DNA from: JANQPX01 sp039197065
GTDB taxonomy: Bacteria; Pseudomonadota; Alphaproteobacteria; Geminicoccales; Geminicoccaceae
Assembly: GCA_039197065.1 (NCBI GenBank)
Contig: JBCCUL010000012.1
Location: 124,001 to 188,000 of the forward strand
DNA: 64,000 nucleotides
Direction: 5' to 3'
Part shown: positions 25,874-34,784 of the stretch, one piece after another
Layout of the letters: each line of letters starts with the position of its first letter
Numbering within the stretch: position 1 is the first letter of the stretch
Program-made: the position numbers and the translations under genes
The notes under the pieces: generated by a model
What the model saw: only the letters and a program-made list of their open reading frames with translations
What the model was told of the DNA's origin: nothing
The model's database searches: none

Positions 25874-26737
25874 TTGACGATCGAGATCATCGATACCCAC
25901 CAGCATCTGATCGAGGCCGGGCGGCTGGATTATCTATGGCCGGCGAAGATCGACGCCCTGAAAGGACAGAGCTTTACCTATGCCGACTACCTGAAGGCGA
26001 GCGCAGGCGCCGGCATCGGTCGCTCCATCTTCATGGAAGCGGACTGCGAGGATTGGAAGGCCGAGACCGAGATGGTTCTGGAGATGGTCGCCGATCCCTC
26101 GACGATGATCGAAGGCGTGATCGCGAATGCGCGGCCGGAGCATGAGGAGGGGTTCGATGCATGGCTCGAGCACGTCACCGGCACCAAGGTTGTCGGCCTT
26201 CGGCGCATTCTCCACGAGACCACTGATGATGTTTCGCAGAGCGAGATCTTTCGCGTCAACCTTCGAAAGCTCGCGGATCGCAATCTGACCTTCGATATCA
26301 ATTTTCTTGCGCGGCAGCTGCCGATCGGCGCCGAGCTGGTGAACGCCGTTCCCGACGTTCAGTTCATTCTCGATCATTGCGGCGTGCCTGACATCACTGA
26401 TGGCGACGACAGCGGTTGGCGTCAGGGGATCAAAACGCTGGCGGGATTTTCCAACGTCGCCTGCAAGATCTCAGGCATCACCGCCTATTGCGCGCCTGGG
26501 ACGGCGTCACTCCAAACTCTGAAACCTTACATCGAGCATTGCATCGAATGCTTCGGCTGGGACCGTGTCGTCTGGGGAACTGACTGGCCCGTCTGCAACA
26601 TCAATTCGAGCATCAGCGAGTGGACAGCGATTTCGAAGGCAGCCGTCGCTCATGAAGATCCATCAAATCAGCAGAAGCTCTTTCGGACAAATGCCATAAG
26701 GCTCTATGGACTTCAGGACAGCGCCCAAAGCGGATGA
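25874..26737 (+). CDS. Amidohydrolase family protein (TIM-barrel lactonase/PDC hydrolase-like)
   Basis: Metal-dependent hydrolase of 287 aa in the amidohydrolase-2 group. Metal-site residues are visible: DTHQHL near the N-terminus (HxH), ILDHCGVPD (about residue 172) and a C-terminal WGTDWPV. Close relatives hydrolyse lactones such as 2-pyrone-4,6-dicarboxylate or sugar lactones. The start is a TTG preceded by AGGGAGA. It is divergent from the catabolic operon ending in paaK, so it may belong to the same pathway, for example ring opening; this is inference only. Confidence 0.85.
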   Translation: MTIEIIDTHQHLIEAGRLDYLWPAKIDALKGQSFTYADYLKASAGAGIGRSIFMEADCEDWKAETEMVLEMVADPSTMIEGVIANARPEHEEGFDAWLEHVTGTKVVGLRRILHETTDDVSQSEIFRVNLRKLADRNLTFDINFLARQLPIGAELVNAVPDVQFILDHCGVPDITDGDDSGWRQGIKTLAGFSNVACKISGITAYCAPGTASLQTLKPYIEHCIECFGWDRVVWGTDWPVCNINSSISEWTAISKAAVAHEDPSNQQKLFRTNAIRLYGLQDSAQSG

Positions 26738-26815
26738 TCCAGAAGAAAGCTCCGGCTTGACGCGAAGAGGGCGTTTAGCCGAAGCCCTCAAGCCGTCAGA
26801 CGCCTGGCAGCTGCC

Positions 26816-26908
26816 TTAGTGGGCCGCACTCAGCGTGAGGAACGCCACCAAAGCTGCGAAGATGATCATCAGCACGAAGGTGCCGGTAAAAACCTGAAAC
26901 GGCGTCAT
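26816..26908 (-). CDS. Candidate 30-residue single-span membrane protein
   Basis: A short open frame starting ATG at 26908 and ending TAA encodes a 30 aa peptide: MTPFQVFTG, then a nearly unbroken hydrophobic span (TFVLMIIFAALVAFL) and the end TLSAAH. The composition is that of a small inner-membrane protein. The ribosome-binding site is poor and no partner is adjacent, so the call rests on composition only. It occupies a gap with no other convincing gene. Confidence 0.35.
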   Translation of the reverse strand: MTPFQVFTGTFVLMIIFAALVAFLTLSAAH

Positions 26909-27258
26909 ATTCAGAGAACCCCACGCTTCTACCGATATGTGTCCGCGTCGATCGGTAGAGTTCCAAAGGGTCGGAGGCGACGAGCATTGGGTCGCGTACC
27001 GACAATCATGTCTCTTGTTTACAAAACCTTAGACGGTTGGGGCAAGTCTGAACTCATCCGCCGCGTCCGGATGGCCGTCCAGCTACACTTGAAGCTGGCA
27101 GTTGGATGGAAGGTCAGAGCACGGAGCTGGCTTGATCTGCCAGAATGCAATCGTCATTGCACGTTGTCGATCGGGCACGAAAGCGTCTATATCAAGCGCG
27201 AGACGATGCTCCGCTAACGGGCGGGGATCTATTTTCAACCCTCATTCAAGTGACTGCC
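26909..27258. other. 350 bp gap upstream of serS
   Basis: No convincing gene is seen. A frame covering 26819-27217 on the plus strand is arginine- and histidine-rich and lacks family features. In related genomes tatABC often sits here; no Tat gene is present. The serS promoter probably lies in this gap but no clear -35/-10 pair stands out. Confidence 0.6.
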
Positions 27259-28533
27259 GTGCTCGACCTCAAATGGCTGCGTGACCATCCCGATGCGCTG
27301 GACCGTGCTCTCGCGCGTCGAGGCGTTTCACCTCTGGCTGCGACGATCGTCGATCTCGATGAGTCCGTTCGCCAGCTGCAGACCGACATCCAGGAAAAGC
27401 AGGCGCGCCGAAACGCGCTTTCCAAGGAAATCGGCAAGATCAAGGCGTCCGGCGGCGATGCTGACGCCGTCATGGCGGAGGTCGGCAGCCTCAAGGACGA
27501 TATCCAGGGGGGCGAAGAGGATCTAAGGAAGCGGATGGCGGCGCTGGACGAGCTGCTCGCAGGCTTGCCCAATGTCCTCGCCGACGACGTCCCCGATGGA
27601 TCGGACGAGAACGCAAATGTCGAGCTCAGGCGTCTGGGATCGCAGCGGAATTTCTCTTTTGCGCCGAAGGAGCATGACGATCTCGGCGCCGCCTTGGGCA
27701 TGGATTTTGCCCGCGCTGCGAAGATGTCCGGCGCGCGCTTTGTTGCGATGTTCGGCGGGCTTGCGCGGCTGGAGCGGGCGATTGCATCGCTCATGCTCGA
27801 CATCCAGACCAAGGAGAACGGTTATCAGGAAGTGTCGGTTCCGCTCTTGGTACGAGATGAAGCGGTTTATGGAACCGGTCAGCTGCCGAAATTCGCCGAA
27901 GATCTCTTCAAGACCACGACCGATCACTGGCTGATCCCGACCGCCGAAGTTGCGCTGACCAATCTGGTGGCCGGTGAGATTCTGGATGCAGAGGATCTGC
28001 CGCTGCGCTTCACGGCCTATACGCCTTGCTTTCGCTCCGAGGCCGGAAGTGCGGGCAAGGATACGAAAGGGATGATCCGCCAGCATCAGTTCACCAAGGT
28101 TGAGCTGGTCAGCATCACCCATCCGGACAAATCGGCGGAAGAGCATGAGCGCATGACGTCATGTGCGGAAAAGGTGCTGGAGCGACTGGAGCTGCCCTAT
28201 CGGGTCATGGTGCTGGCCTCAGGCGACACGGGCTTTGGCGCACGCAAGACCTACGATCTTGAAGTCTGGCTGCCGGGCCAGAACCGCTATCGTGAGATTT
28301 CAAGCTGCTCCAATTGCGGCGACTTCCAGGCGCGGCGGATGAAGGCGCGCTTTCGGGAGAAGGGCGAGAAGGGCACTCAGTTCGTGCATACGCTGAATGG
28401 CTCCGGCCTGGCTGTCGGGCGCACCTTGGTGGCTGTTCTGGAGAATTATCAGGAGGAAGACGGCAGCGTGACCATTCCCACAGCGCTTCGACCTTATCTC
28501 GACGGGATGGAGCGGATGTCGCCCCATGGCTGA
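27259..28533 (+). CDS. serS: Seryl-tRNA synthetase
   Basis: Class II aminoacyl-tRNA synthetase of 424 aa that charges tRNA-Ser (and tRNA-Sec where present). The N-terminal antiparallel coiled-coil arm that grips the tRNA spans about residues 30-100 (basic and acidic heptads). Motif 2 is around FRSEAGSAGKDTKG (about residues 260-273) and motif 3 around NGSGLAVGRTLVA near the C-terminus. The start is taken as the GTG at 27259, giving the usual N-terminus (V)LDLKWLRDHPDAL; a GTG at 27250 is also possible, and upstream frame to 27145 is not credible. surE overlaps its end by 8 bp. Confidence 0.96.
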   Translation: MLDLKWLRDHPDALDRALARRGVSPLAATIVDLDESVRQLQTDIQEKQARRNALSKEIGKIKASGGDADAVMAEVGSLKDDIQGGEEDLRKRMAALDELLAGLPNVLADDVPDGSDENANVELRRLGSQRNFSFAPKEHDDLGAALGMDFARAAKMSGARFVAMFGGLARLERAIASLMLDIQTKENGYQEVSVPLLVRDEAVYGTGQLPKFAEDLFKTTTDHWLIPTAEVALTNLVAGEILDAEDLPLRFTAYTPCFRSEAGSAGKDTKGMIRQHQFTKVELVSITHPDKSAEEHERMTSCAEKVLERLELPYRVMVLASGDTGFGARKTYDLEVWLPGQNRYREISSCSNCGDFQARRMKARFREKGEKGTQFVHTLNGSGLAVGRTLVAVLENYQEEDGSVTIPTALRPYLDGMERMSPHG

Positions 28534-29350
28534 TGGCTCGATGCCAGCGAATGGTTCGCGCAACTCGATGCTTCCGCTCGACAGGTCGACGCGGATTCTG
28601 GTCACCAATGACGACGGCATCAATGCGCCTGGCCTGCGAGTCCTGGAGCGCATTGCACGGACGCTGAGCGATGACGTCTGGGTGGTCGCGCCTGAGACCA
28701 ATCAGAGTGGCGCCTCTCACTCCTTGACGCTGCAGCGGCCATTGCGTGTCAGAAGCTACGGCCTGGATGATAATTGGCATGCCGTCGATGGCACGCCGAC
28801 GGACTGCGTCCTTCTTGCGGTGCGCTCGATCATCAAGGACAAACCGATCGATCTCGTCCTTTCCGGCGTGAACTGGGGCGGCAATCTCGCGGATGATGTG
28901 ACCTATTCGGGCACCATCGCCGCGGCGATGGAGGCGACGCTTTTCAACATCAAGGCCTTCGCGCTCAGCCAGGTTTTCCGTGGGCGTCAGGACATTCGTT
29001 GGGAGACGACGGAGCGTTATGCGCCGGACCTGATCCGAAAGCTCTTTCCGCTGGATTGGGCTGACGACCTCCTGATCAACCTGAATTTCCCGGACTGCGA
29101 ACCTGATGCGGTTACCGGTCATCAGGTCACCTTTCAGGGACGCCGCGAAGGGCAGGGCGAGCCCCTGGAAGAACGCTTCGATCCGAGAGGTCATCCCTAT
29201 GTCTGGATCGGCCTTCAAAGTTTTGGGGAGAGCTTTGCGTCCGGCAGTGATCTTCAGGCGATTATCGATGGGAAAATCTCGATCACGCCGATTCACATGG
29301 ATCTGACGCACCGGGAGAGCGTTGCGTCTATCGAAAACGCGCTCTCCTGA
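28526..29350 (+). CDS. surE: 5'/3'-nucleotidase SurE
   Basis: Stationary-phase survival phosphatase of 274 aa that dephosphorylates nucleoside monophosphates. The metal-binding motif RILVTNDDGINAPGL begins at residue 23, and the family GTPTDC motif and LSGVNWGGNL follow. The N-terminus is about 20 residues longer than most SurE proteins; a later ATG at 28568 would give a standard length but lacks a ribosome-binding site, while the first ATG overlaps the serS stop, consistent with coupling. In many alphaproteobacteria pcm follows surE; here it does not, and nlpD follows after 167 bp. Confidence 0.94.
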   Translation: MADGSMPANGSRNSMLPLDRSTRILVTNDDGINAPGLRVLERIARTLSDDVWVVAPETNQSGASHSLTLQRPLRVRSYGLDDNWHAVDGTPTDCVLLAVRSIIKDKPIDLVLSGVNWGGNLADDVTYSGTIAAAMEATLFNIKAFALSQVFRGRQDIRWETTERYAPDLIRKLFPLDWADDLLINLNFPDCEPDAVTGHQVTFQGRREGQGEPLEERFDPRGHPYVWIGLQSFGESFASGSDLQAIIDGKISITPIHMDLTHRESVASIENALS

Positions 29351-29397
29351 TCGATGACGACAGAAAGTGCGGCACATCGCCGTTGATCATGCTATTC

Positions 29398-29470
29398 TAT
29401 CTTAAACAAGATAATACGATCATACCTGAAGGTGCTGCTTTAACCAGGACGGCGATGTTCATTCCTGGTT
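29398..29470. other. Two inverted repeats between surE and nlpD
   Basis: TATCTT-AAAC-AAGATA (29398-29413) and an 8 bp stem AACCAGGA/TCCTGGTT with a 13-base loop (29442-29470). Neither is followed by a T-run, so they are not standard terminators. They could be operator or RNA processing sites upstream of nlpD. Confidence 0.3.
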
Positions 29471-29517
29471 CATCATGTGGTGCTTAAGGGTCATGGGCTT
29501 CGATCGGGACGGGACGA

Positions 29518-30582
29518 ATGAAGAGTGATGTGGATCGACGTCTGATGCGATTGCCTCTGCTGACGAAGCGCCTGCAGCCGGCGATGTCTGGTATCGCGAT
29601 CTCTCTTCTGTTCATGGCCTCCCTGTCCGCCTGCACGACCTATCGTTCCCTCGACCAGGGTGCTTCGGTTCCCTGGGCCAAGGCCTTGACCGCTGAAAGA
29701 GGCGGCCCGCTTGAGGATGGCCGATATCGGGTGAGCAGCGGCGATGCGCTGAGCACGATCGCAGACCGTTACGGCGTTCGCCTGGCTTCCCTCGCGACCG
29801 CGAACAACATCCAGCCGCCTTACATTCTCTATCCCGGAGAAGTCTTGCGGATACCGGAAGAAATCCCCGTCCCGGCAAGACGCCCTCAGATCATTCAAAC
29901 GGCCCTGCCGCCCGCTGGAGAAGCAGCGCCGAATGAAACGCAGGCTTGGAAGCGCGAGGCAGCACCCGCAGGTGAGCGTTACGTCGTCAAAACAGGCGAA
30001 AGCCTGGCGTTGATCGCCGTGCGCCGTGGTCTCACCCTCGGGGACCTGGTCGCCACCAATGATCTCAAGCCGCCTTACACGATCAAGCCGGGCCAGGTTC
30101 TGATCATTCCTCCGAAGGAAAATGCGTGGAAGCGATCCGGACGGACGGAAACCTCGGAGACCGCCTCATCGATGCCGCCTCCGCCGCCGCTTAGCAGTGA
30201 GGGGTTCATCTGGCCCGTCGCTGGCGATCTCGTCGGCAGCTTCGAGCAGAACAGCGAGAAGGGCAGGAGCGGCGGCGTGACGATCGCTGCCAGAAGGGGA
30301 GCTGCCGTTCGCGCCGCGGACAGCGGTATCGTCGCTTATGCCGGTGAAGCGCTCAGTGGCTATGGGCGGATGGTCATGCTGCGGCATGCGGAGGGCTATG
30401 TGACGCTTTACGCCCATAATGACGCCATCCTCGTCAAGGAAGGGGATGTGGTCCGTCGCGGGGAACCGATAGCAGAAGTCGGCAGCAGCGGTGATGTTAG
30501 CCAGAGCCAGCTGCATTTTGAGATCAGGAAAGGCAAGGCGCCGGTCGATCCCGCGAGAATTTTGGCCGGTCTGCCGGGATGA
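29518..30582 (+). CDS. nlpD: NlpD-like lipoprotein with two LysM domains and degenerate M23 domain
   Basis: Outer-envelope lipoprotein of 354 aa. A lipobox (LSAC, about residue 39) follows the signal segment. Two LysM peptidoglycan-binding repeats are at about residues 68-112 (YRVSSGDALSTIA) and 155-202 (YVVKTGESLALIA), both with the NNIQPPY/NDLKPPY linker. The C-terminal LytM/M23 domain (about 230-350) lacks the expected metal ligands: the GxDIA aspartate position reads GGVTIA and the HxH motif reads QLHFEI. As in E. coli NlpD, it is probably an activator of cell-wall amidases rather than an endopeptidase. It lies in the serS-surE-yajC-secDF neighbourhood, as in relatives. Confidence 0.9.
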   Translation: MKSDVDRRLMRLPLLTKRLQPAMSGIAISLLFMASLSACTTYRSLDQGASVPWAKALTAERGGPLEDGRYRVSSGDALSTIADRYGVRLASLATANNIQPPYILYPGEVLRIPEEIPVPARRPQIIQTALPPAGEAAPNETQAWKREAAPAGERYVVKTGESLALIAVRRGLTLGDLVATNDLKPPYTIKPGQVLIIPPKENAWKRSGRTETSETASSMPPPPPLSSEGFIWPVAGDLVGSFEQNSEKGRSGGVTIAARRGAAVRAADSGIVAYAGEALSGYGRMVMLRHAEGYVTLYAHNDAILVKEGDVVRRGEPIAEVGSSGDVSQSQLHFEIRKGKAPVDPARILAGLPG

Positions 30583-30638
30583 CAGATCGGAAATCTCTGA
30601 GCGTCGGCCTCGAGACGTGCAGGATCTCGATCTGATCG

Positions 30639-31484
30639 CTAAGCTTTGCGTCCAGCCAGATCCTGAACATATTGCCACGCCACCCGGCCCGAGCGAGCGC
30701 CTCGCGTGGTCGCCCATTCCAGCGCATCGCGCCGCAACTCATCCTCGTCGATCTCGATTTTGAGATCACGGCAGTAGCCTTTGACCATGGCGAGAAAGTC
30801 GTCCTGGGAGCAGGGGTGAAACCCTAACCACAGGCCGAACCTGTCGGATAATGACACTTTCTCTTCAACGGACTCGCCGGGATGAATGGCGGTTGCGCGC
30901 TCGTTTTCGATCATGTCCCGCGGCATGAGATGCCGTCGATTGGACGTCGCATAGAACAGCACATTGCTGGGTCGGCCCTCGAGGCCGCCCTCGAGAACGG
31001 CCTTCAGGGACTTGTAGCTGCTTTCCCCTGCATCGAAGCTGAGATCGTCGCAGAAAAGAAGGCAGCGCCGCTCGTTTTCCGAGAGCATCTTCAAGAGCGT
31101 CGGGAGGCTTTCGATGTCCTCCCTGTGAATTTCGATCAGAGCCAGTGAACCGGGTTGGTCCCGATTGATATCCTGATGAATGGCCTTGACCAGCGAACTC
31201 TTGCCCATGCCGCGCGAACCCCAGAGCAGGGCGTTGTTCGCGGGCTTACCATCGGCGAAACACTCCGTGTTGCTCTTGAGGATGTCGCGCACGCGATCGA
31301 TGCCGACCAGCAGGTCGAGCGATACGGCAGCTACCTTCGGAACCGGCCGAAGCGCACATCCTTCCGCTTCCCAGACGAAGGCGTCGGCTGCGGAAAGATC
31401 GATGTCTGCAGCGGCAGGCGGTGCAAGCCGTTCGACGGCATGAACGAGGCGCTGAAAGAGACCGAGGATTTTGTCATTACTCAT
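30639..31484 (-). CDS. DUF815 family ATPase
   Basis: Cytoplasmic P-loop ATPase of 281 aa. Walker A is GSRGMGKSSLV (about residues 88-98) and Walker B-like LLFCDDLSFD (about residues 140-149), followed by YATSNRRHLMPRD, a segment diagnostic for the DUF815 family. The function is unknown; the family has AAA-type architecture. It is convergent to nlpD and divergent from yajC, the position it holds in many alphaproteobacteria. The ATG at 31484 gives the standard N-terminus. A TTG extension to 31523 would start inside a 16 bp palindrome and is less likely. Confidence 0.88.
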   Translation of the reverse strand: MSNDKILGLFQRLVHAVERLAPPAAADIDLSAADAFVWEAEGCALRPVPKVAAVSLDLLVGIDRVRDILKSNTECFADGKPANNALLWGSRGMGKSSLVKAIHQDINRDQPGSLALIEIHREDIESLPTLLKMLSENERRCLLFCDDLSFDAGESSYKSLKAVLEGGLEGRPSNVLFYATSNRRHLMPRDMIENERATAIHPGESVEEKVSLSDRFGLWLGFHPCSQDDFLAMVKGYCRDLKIEIDEDELRRDALEWATTRGARSGRVAWQYVQDLAGRKA

Positions 31485-31507
31485 GGTGCGCTGGAAGCTA
31501 TGTCGTC

Positions 31508-31523
31508 TTGATCCATGGATCAA
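31508..31523. promoter_or_regulatory. 16 bp perfect palindrome upstream of DUF815 gene
   Basis: TTGATCCATGGATCAA is its own reverse complement. It is 24 bp upstream of the DUF815 start in a gap of about 300 bp. It could be an operator. No matching second copy was noticed in the window. Confidence 0.35.
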
Positions 31524-31717
31524 CCATCAAGCGGACGGGTGCCCATTCTCAAGCAGGCGCCGACATCGGTCCGTGTTGAAATGAACCAATCCGGCGATTG
31601 CCGGTTTTTCCGCTCGACAACCAGGATTGACGCCTTATCTATGGCTTGACCAAACCGAGCGCCGTCGACGGGGATGGGCGGGGCAGGTGATGCGGATCGA
31701 TGAGGCAAGTGCCATTG

Positions 31718-31746
31718 TTGGCTTTTGTTTTGCCCGTCGTTATAGT
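31718..31746 (+). promoter_or_regulatory. Probable sigma-70 promoter of yajC-secD-secF
   Basis: TTGGCT (31718-31723), a 17-base spacer and TATAGT (31741-31746) fit a housekeeping promoter. The predicted start of transcription near 31753 would leave a leader of about 34 bases before yajC. The rest of the 302 bp gap (31485-31786) holds only the palindrome at 31508. Confidence 0.5.
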
Positions 31747-31786
31747 CCGCGCCCGATCAACTCGTTAGATTCCCAAGAGGAACGCT

Positions 31787-32188
31787 ATGTTTATCAACGA
31801 AGCCTATGCGCAGACTGCAGGCGCCGGCGGTGGCGATTTTCTGGTATCGATGCTGCCATTGATCCTGATCTTCGTCGTCTTCTACTTTTTGCTGATCCGC
31901 CCGCAGCAGCAGAAGATGAAGGCGCATCGGGCGATGATCTCGGCCGTCAAGCGCGGTGACAAAGTCCTGACCGCAGGCGGTATCTTCGGAACGGTCAGCA
32001 AAGTGGAAGAGGCTGACGACGTCGTTCTGGTCGAGATCGCCAAGGATGTCCGGGTCCGTATTGCTCGCTCCACCATTTCGGATGTCGTCAACAAACCGGG
32101 TCAGGCCAAGGCTGCTAACGACGCCGGGTCGCCGTCTGTCGAGAAGACCGGTTTGATGTCGCAGCTGTTCGGCAAGAAAGAGGGCTGA
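31787..32188 (+). CDS. yajC: Preprotein translocase subunit YajC
   Basis: Small inner-membrane accessory protein of the Sec translocon, 133 aa. One membrane span (about residues 21-40, LPLILIFVVFYFLLI) is followed directly by the family motif RPQQQKMKAH and a cytoplasmic domain with GDKVLTAGGIFGTV. An AGAGG-like site precedes the ATG. It heads the yajC-secD-secF operon, with secD 6 bp downstream. The C-terminal extension after residue 105 is somewhat longer than in enteric YajC. Confidence 0.95.
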   Translation: MFINEAYAQTAGAGGGDFLVSMLPLILIFVVFYFLLIRPQQQKMKAHRAMISAVKRGDKVLTAGGIFGTVSKVEEADDVVLVEIAKDVRVRIARSTISDVVNKPGQAKAANDAGSPSVEKTGLMSQLFGKKEG

Positions 32189-32194
32189 TCACCG

Positions 32195-33778
32195 ATGCTG
32201 CGCTTCTCCTCCTGGACGATAGGATCGATCATCGCGATCTGCATTGCGGGCATTGTTCTAAGCCTGCCAAATCTATTTTCGCGTGAGCAGATGGAGAAGC
32301 TCCCGGACTGGCTGCCCAACCAGCAGATCAATCTCGGCCTCGACCTGCAAGGCGGCTCTCATCTTCTCCTCGACGTTGGTGTCGACGTGGTGGTTGAAGA
32401 GCGCATGGAAGCTGTCGCCGATGACATCAGGAGGCTTTTGCGGCCCGAAGGTGTCCGATATCGGGGTGTCGGCGCCCGCGGCGATACGACATCCTTCACG
32501 CTGGTCGACAGCAGTCAGGCGCCTCAAGCCCTTGAGATCCTAAGAGAACTCAACACCAATCTCGTGACCCCTGATTTCGAGATCGAGGAAGCCGGCAATG
32601 GACGCATCGAGATCACATTGACCGATGCGGCCGCTACGCAGCTTCGGAACTCCGCGGTTCAACAGTCGCTTGAAATCGTCAGGCGGCGGATCGATGAAGT
32701 CGGCACGCGCGAGCCGACAATTCAGCGCCAGGGCGCTTCGCGCATCGTCGTTCAGGTTCCTGGCGAGAAGAACCCGGATGCCATCAAGCGCCTCCTCGGC
32801 CAGACCGCGAAGATGAATTTTCATCTGGTCGATATGGATACGAGCGTCGCGCAGGCGCTCTCCGGCAACCTCCCCGCCGGATCGATCCTGCTGCCGATGG
32901 AAGATGGGGAGGGCGCGGAACAGATCGTGGTCCGAAAGCGCATCGAAGTCAGCGGCGAGAATCTGGTCAACGCGCAGCCGACCTACCAGCAAAATCAGCC
33001 GGTTGTAAGCTTTACATTCGACAATGTCGGCGCTCGAAAGTTCGGTAATGTCACCAGAGATCACGTGAACGAGCTCCTGGCGATCGTACTCGACGACAAG
33101 GTGATCAGCTCGCCCAGGATCAACGAGCCAATATTGGGCGGAAACGGCGTCATCTCCGGCAACTTTACCGTGGAAAGCGCAAGTGAGCTGGCGATACTGC
33201 TGCGCGCTGGCGCTTTGCCGGCGCCACTTAGTGTGGTCGAGGAACGGACTGTCGGCCCAGGGCTCGGCGAGGACTCGATCGCGGCGGGCAAACTGGCGGG
33301 TATCATCGGTCTGATCGCCGTCATGGTATTCATGGCGTTCTACTACGGCCCCATCTTCGGCCTTGCGGCAGATGTCGCTTTGGTCGTGAACCTCATCCTG
33401 ATCACCGCGCTTCTCTCGATGCTGCAGGCGACGCTGACCCTGCCTGGCATCGCTGGCATCGTTCTGACTGTCGGCATGGCGGTCGACGCCAACGTTCTCG
33501 TGTTCGAGCGCATTCGTGAGGAGGCGAGGTTGGGCAAGTCGCCGATAGCCGCCGTCGACACCGGCTATCGCGAGGCCATGCGCACGATTATCGACGCCAA
33601 CGTCACGACATTGATCGCGGCTATCCTTCTCTACGCCTTCGGGTCAGGGCCGATACGCGGTTTCGCCGTCACGCTCGGCTGCGGCATCATCACCTCGATG
33701 TTCACCGCGATCATGCTTACCCGTCTGTTGATCAGCACCTGGCTCCGGCGTTCGCGCCCTGCCATGCTTCCGGTCTGA
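32195..33778 (+). CDS. secD: Protein translocase subunit SecD
   Basis: Inner-membrane component of 527 aa that pulls exported proteins through using the proton gradient. An N-terminal span (residues about 8-26) is followed by the conserved LGLDLQGGSHLLL (D1 motif, about 45-57) and the periplasmic P1 domain, then five TM helices beginning near residue 365. Conserved GMAVDANVLVFERIREE (D5 region) is present near residue 427. It is 6 bp downstream of yajC and 11 bp upstream of secF. Confidence 0.97.
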   Translation: MLRFSSWTIGSIIAICIAGIVLSLPNLFSREQMEKLPDWLPNQQINLGLDLQGGSHLLLDVGVDVVVEERMEAVADDIRRLLRPEGVRYRGVGARGDTTSFTLVDSSQAPQALEILRELNTNLVTPDFEIEEAGNGRIEITLTDAAATQLRNSAVQQSLEIVRRRIDEVGTREPTIQRQGASRIVVQVPGEKNPDAIKRLLGQTAKMNFHLVDMDTSVAQALSGNLPAGSILLPMEDGEGAEQIVVRKRIEVSGENLVNAQPTYQQNQPVVSFTFDNVGARKFGNVTRDHVNELLAIVLDDKVISSPRINEPILGGNGVISGNFTVESASELAILLRAGALPAPLSVVEERTVGPGLGEDSIAAGKLAGIIGLIAVMVFMAFYYGPIFGLAADVALVVNLILITALLSMLQATLTLPGIAGIVLTVGMAVDANVLVFERIREEARLGKSPIAAVDTGYREAMRTIIDANVTTLIAAILLYAFGSGPIRGFAVTLGCGIITSMFTAIMLTRLLISTWLRRSRPAMLPV

Positions 33779-33789
33779 GGTTTCGATCC

Positions 33790-34731
33790 ATGATGAGTTT
33801 CCGCCTGGTTCCCGATCAGACCAAGGTCCCTTTCCTCAGCTTTCGTAAGATCGCGATGGCGCTCTCGGGGCTGTTCGCCCTGATCAGCATCGCCTTGCTG
33901 CCGACCATGGGGCTCAATTTCGGCATCGACTTCAAGGGCGGCACGATGATCGAAGTGCGCATGCCCGGCGAAGCGGCCGATATCGCCGCGATGCGCACCA
34001 ACCTGAACGGTCTCGGCCTGGGCGAGGTTGCCCTTCAGCAAGTCGATCAACCCGTGGATGTTCTGATCCGGGTCGAAAAGCAGGAAGAGGATCAGGGCGA
34101 TCAGCAGGCCGTCAGTCTGATCAAGCAGTCACTGGCCGAGGAGTTCGGCGACGATATCGACTATCGTCGCGTCGAAACGGTCGGCGCCAAGGTCAGCGAT
34201 GAACTTTATCTGGCCAGCGCCGAGGCCGTCACCTTCGCGCTCATCGCCATCCTCGCCTATATCTGGTTTCGGTTCGAATGGCAGTTCGCCGTGGCCTCGA
34301 TCGTCGCGTTGGTTCACGACGTCCTTTTGACGCTCGGGCTCTTTTCGCTGCTTGGCCTGGAGTTCAACCTGGCCATCGTCGCAGCACTTTTGACGATCGT
34401 CGGCTATTCGCTGAACGACACCGTGGTGGTATTCGACCGCGTTCGCGAGAACCTGCGCAAATACAAGAAGATGCCGCTTGTCGATCTCCTGGATCGATCG
34501 CTGAACGACACGCTGGCGCGTACCTTGATGACATCCGTGACCACGCTTCTGGCTCTAGGCGCCCTCTACGTGTTCGGCGGTCCTGTGATCCGCGACTTCA
34601 CCTTCGCGCTGATCTGGGGTGTGCTGATCGGTACCTACTCCTCGATCTTCATCGCTTCGCCAATCCTTCTGTACCTCAATCTTCGCGCCGAGTCCGTCGC
34701 CCTGCCAGACGCAGCCAAAGAGACGCCGTAG
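33790..34731 (+). CDS. secF: Protein translocase subunit SecF
   Basis: Partner of SecD, 313 aa. It has the N-terminal span, the GIDFKGGTMIEV motif (about residues 45-56), and the C-terminal membrane block with GYSLNDTVVVFDRVREN (about residues 211-227), all typical of SecF. Two ATGs occur at the start (33790 and 33793), preceded by GAGG. It is the third gene of the yajC-secD-secF operon and is followed 53 bp later by the Mth938-like gene, probably on the same transcript. Confidence 0.97.
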   Translation: MMSFRLVPDQTKVPFLSFRKIAMALSGLFALISIALLPTMGLNFGIDFKGGTMIEVRMPGEAADIAAMRTNLNGLGLGEVALQQVDQPVDVLIRVEKQEEDQGDQQAVSLIKQSLAEEFGDDIDYRRVETVGAKVSDELYLASAEAVTFALIAILAYIWFRFEWQFAVASIVALVHDVLLTLGLFSLLGLEFNLAIVAALLTIVGYSLNDTVVVFDRVRENLRKYKKMPLVDLLDRSLNDTLARTLMTSVTTLLALGALYVFGGPVIRDFTFALIWGVLIGTYSSIFIASPILLYLNLRAESVALPDAAKETP

Positions 34732-34784
34732 CACGGTAGGCTGGACTTGGACCTCGTTCCCGTTCCGATGCGGTGGAGGCAAGC

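Noticed and set aside
26819..27217. Plus-strand frame of 132 codons upstream of serS
   Set aside because: It is rich in Arg, His and Gln with no recognisable domain, has no ribosome-binding site, and is antisense to the small membrane ORF. It looks like a chance open frame.
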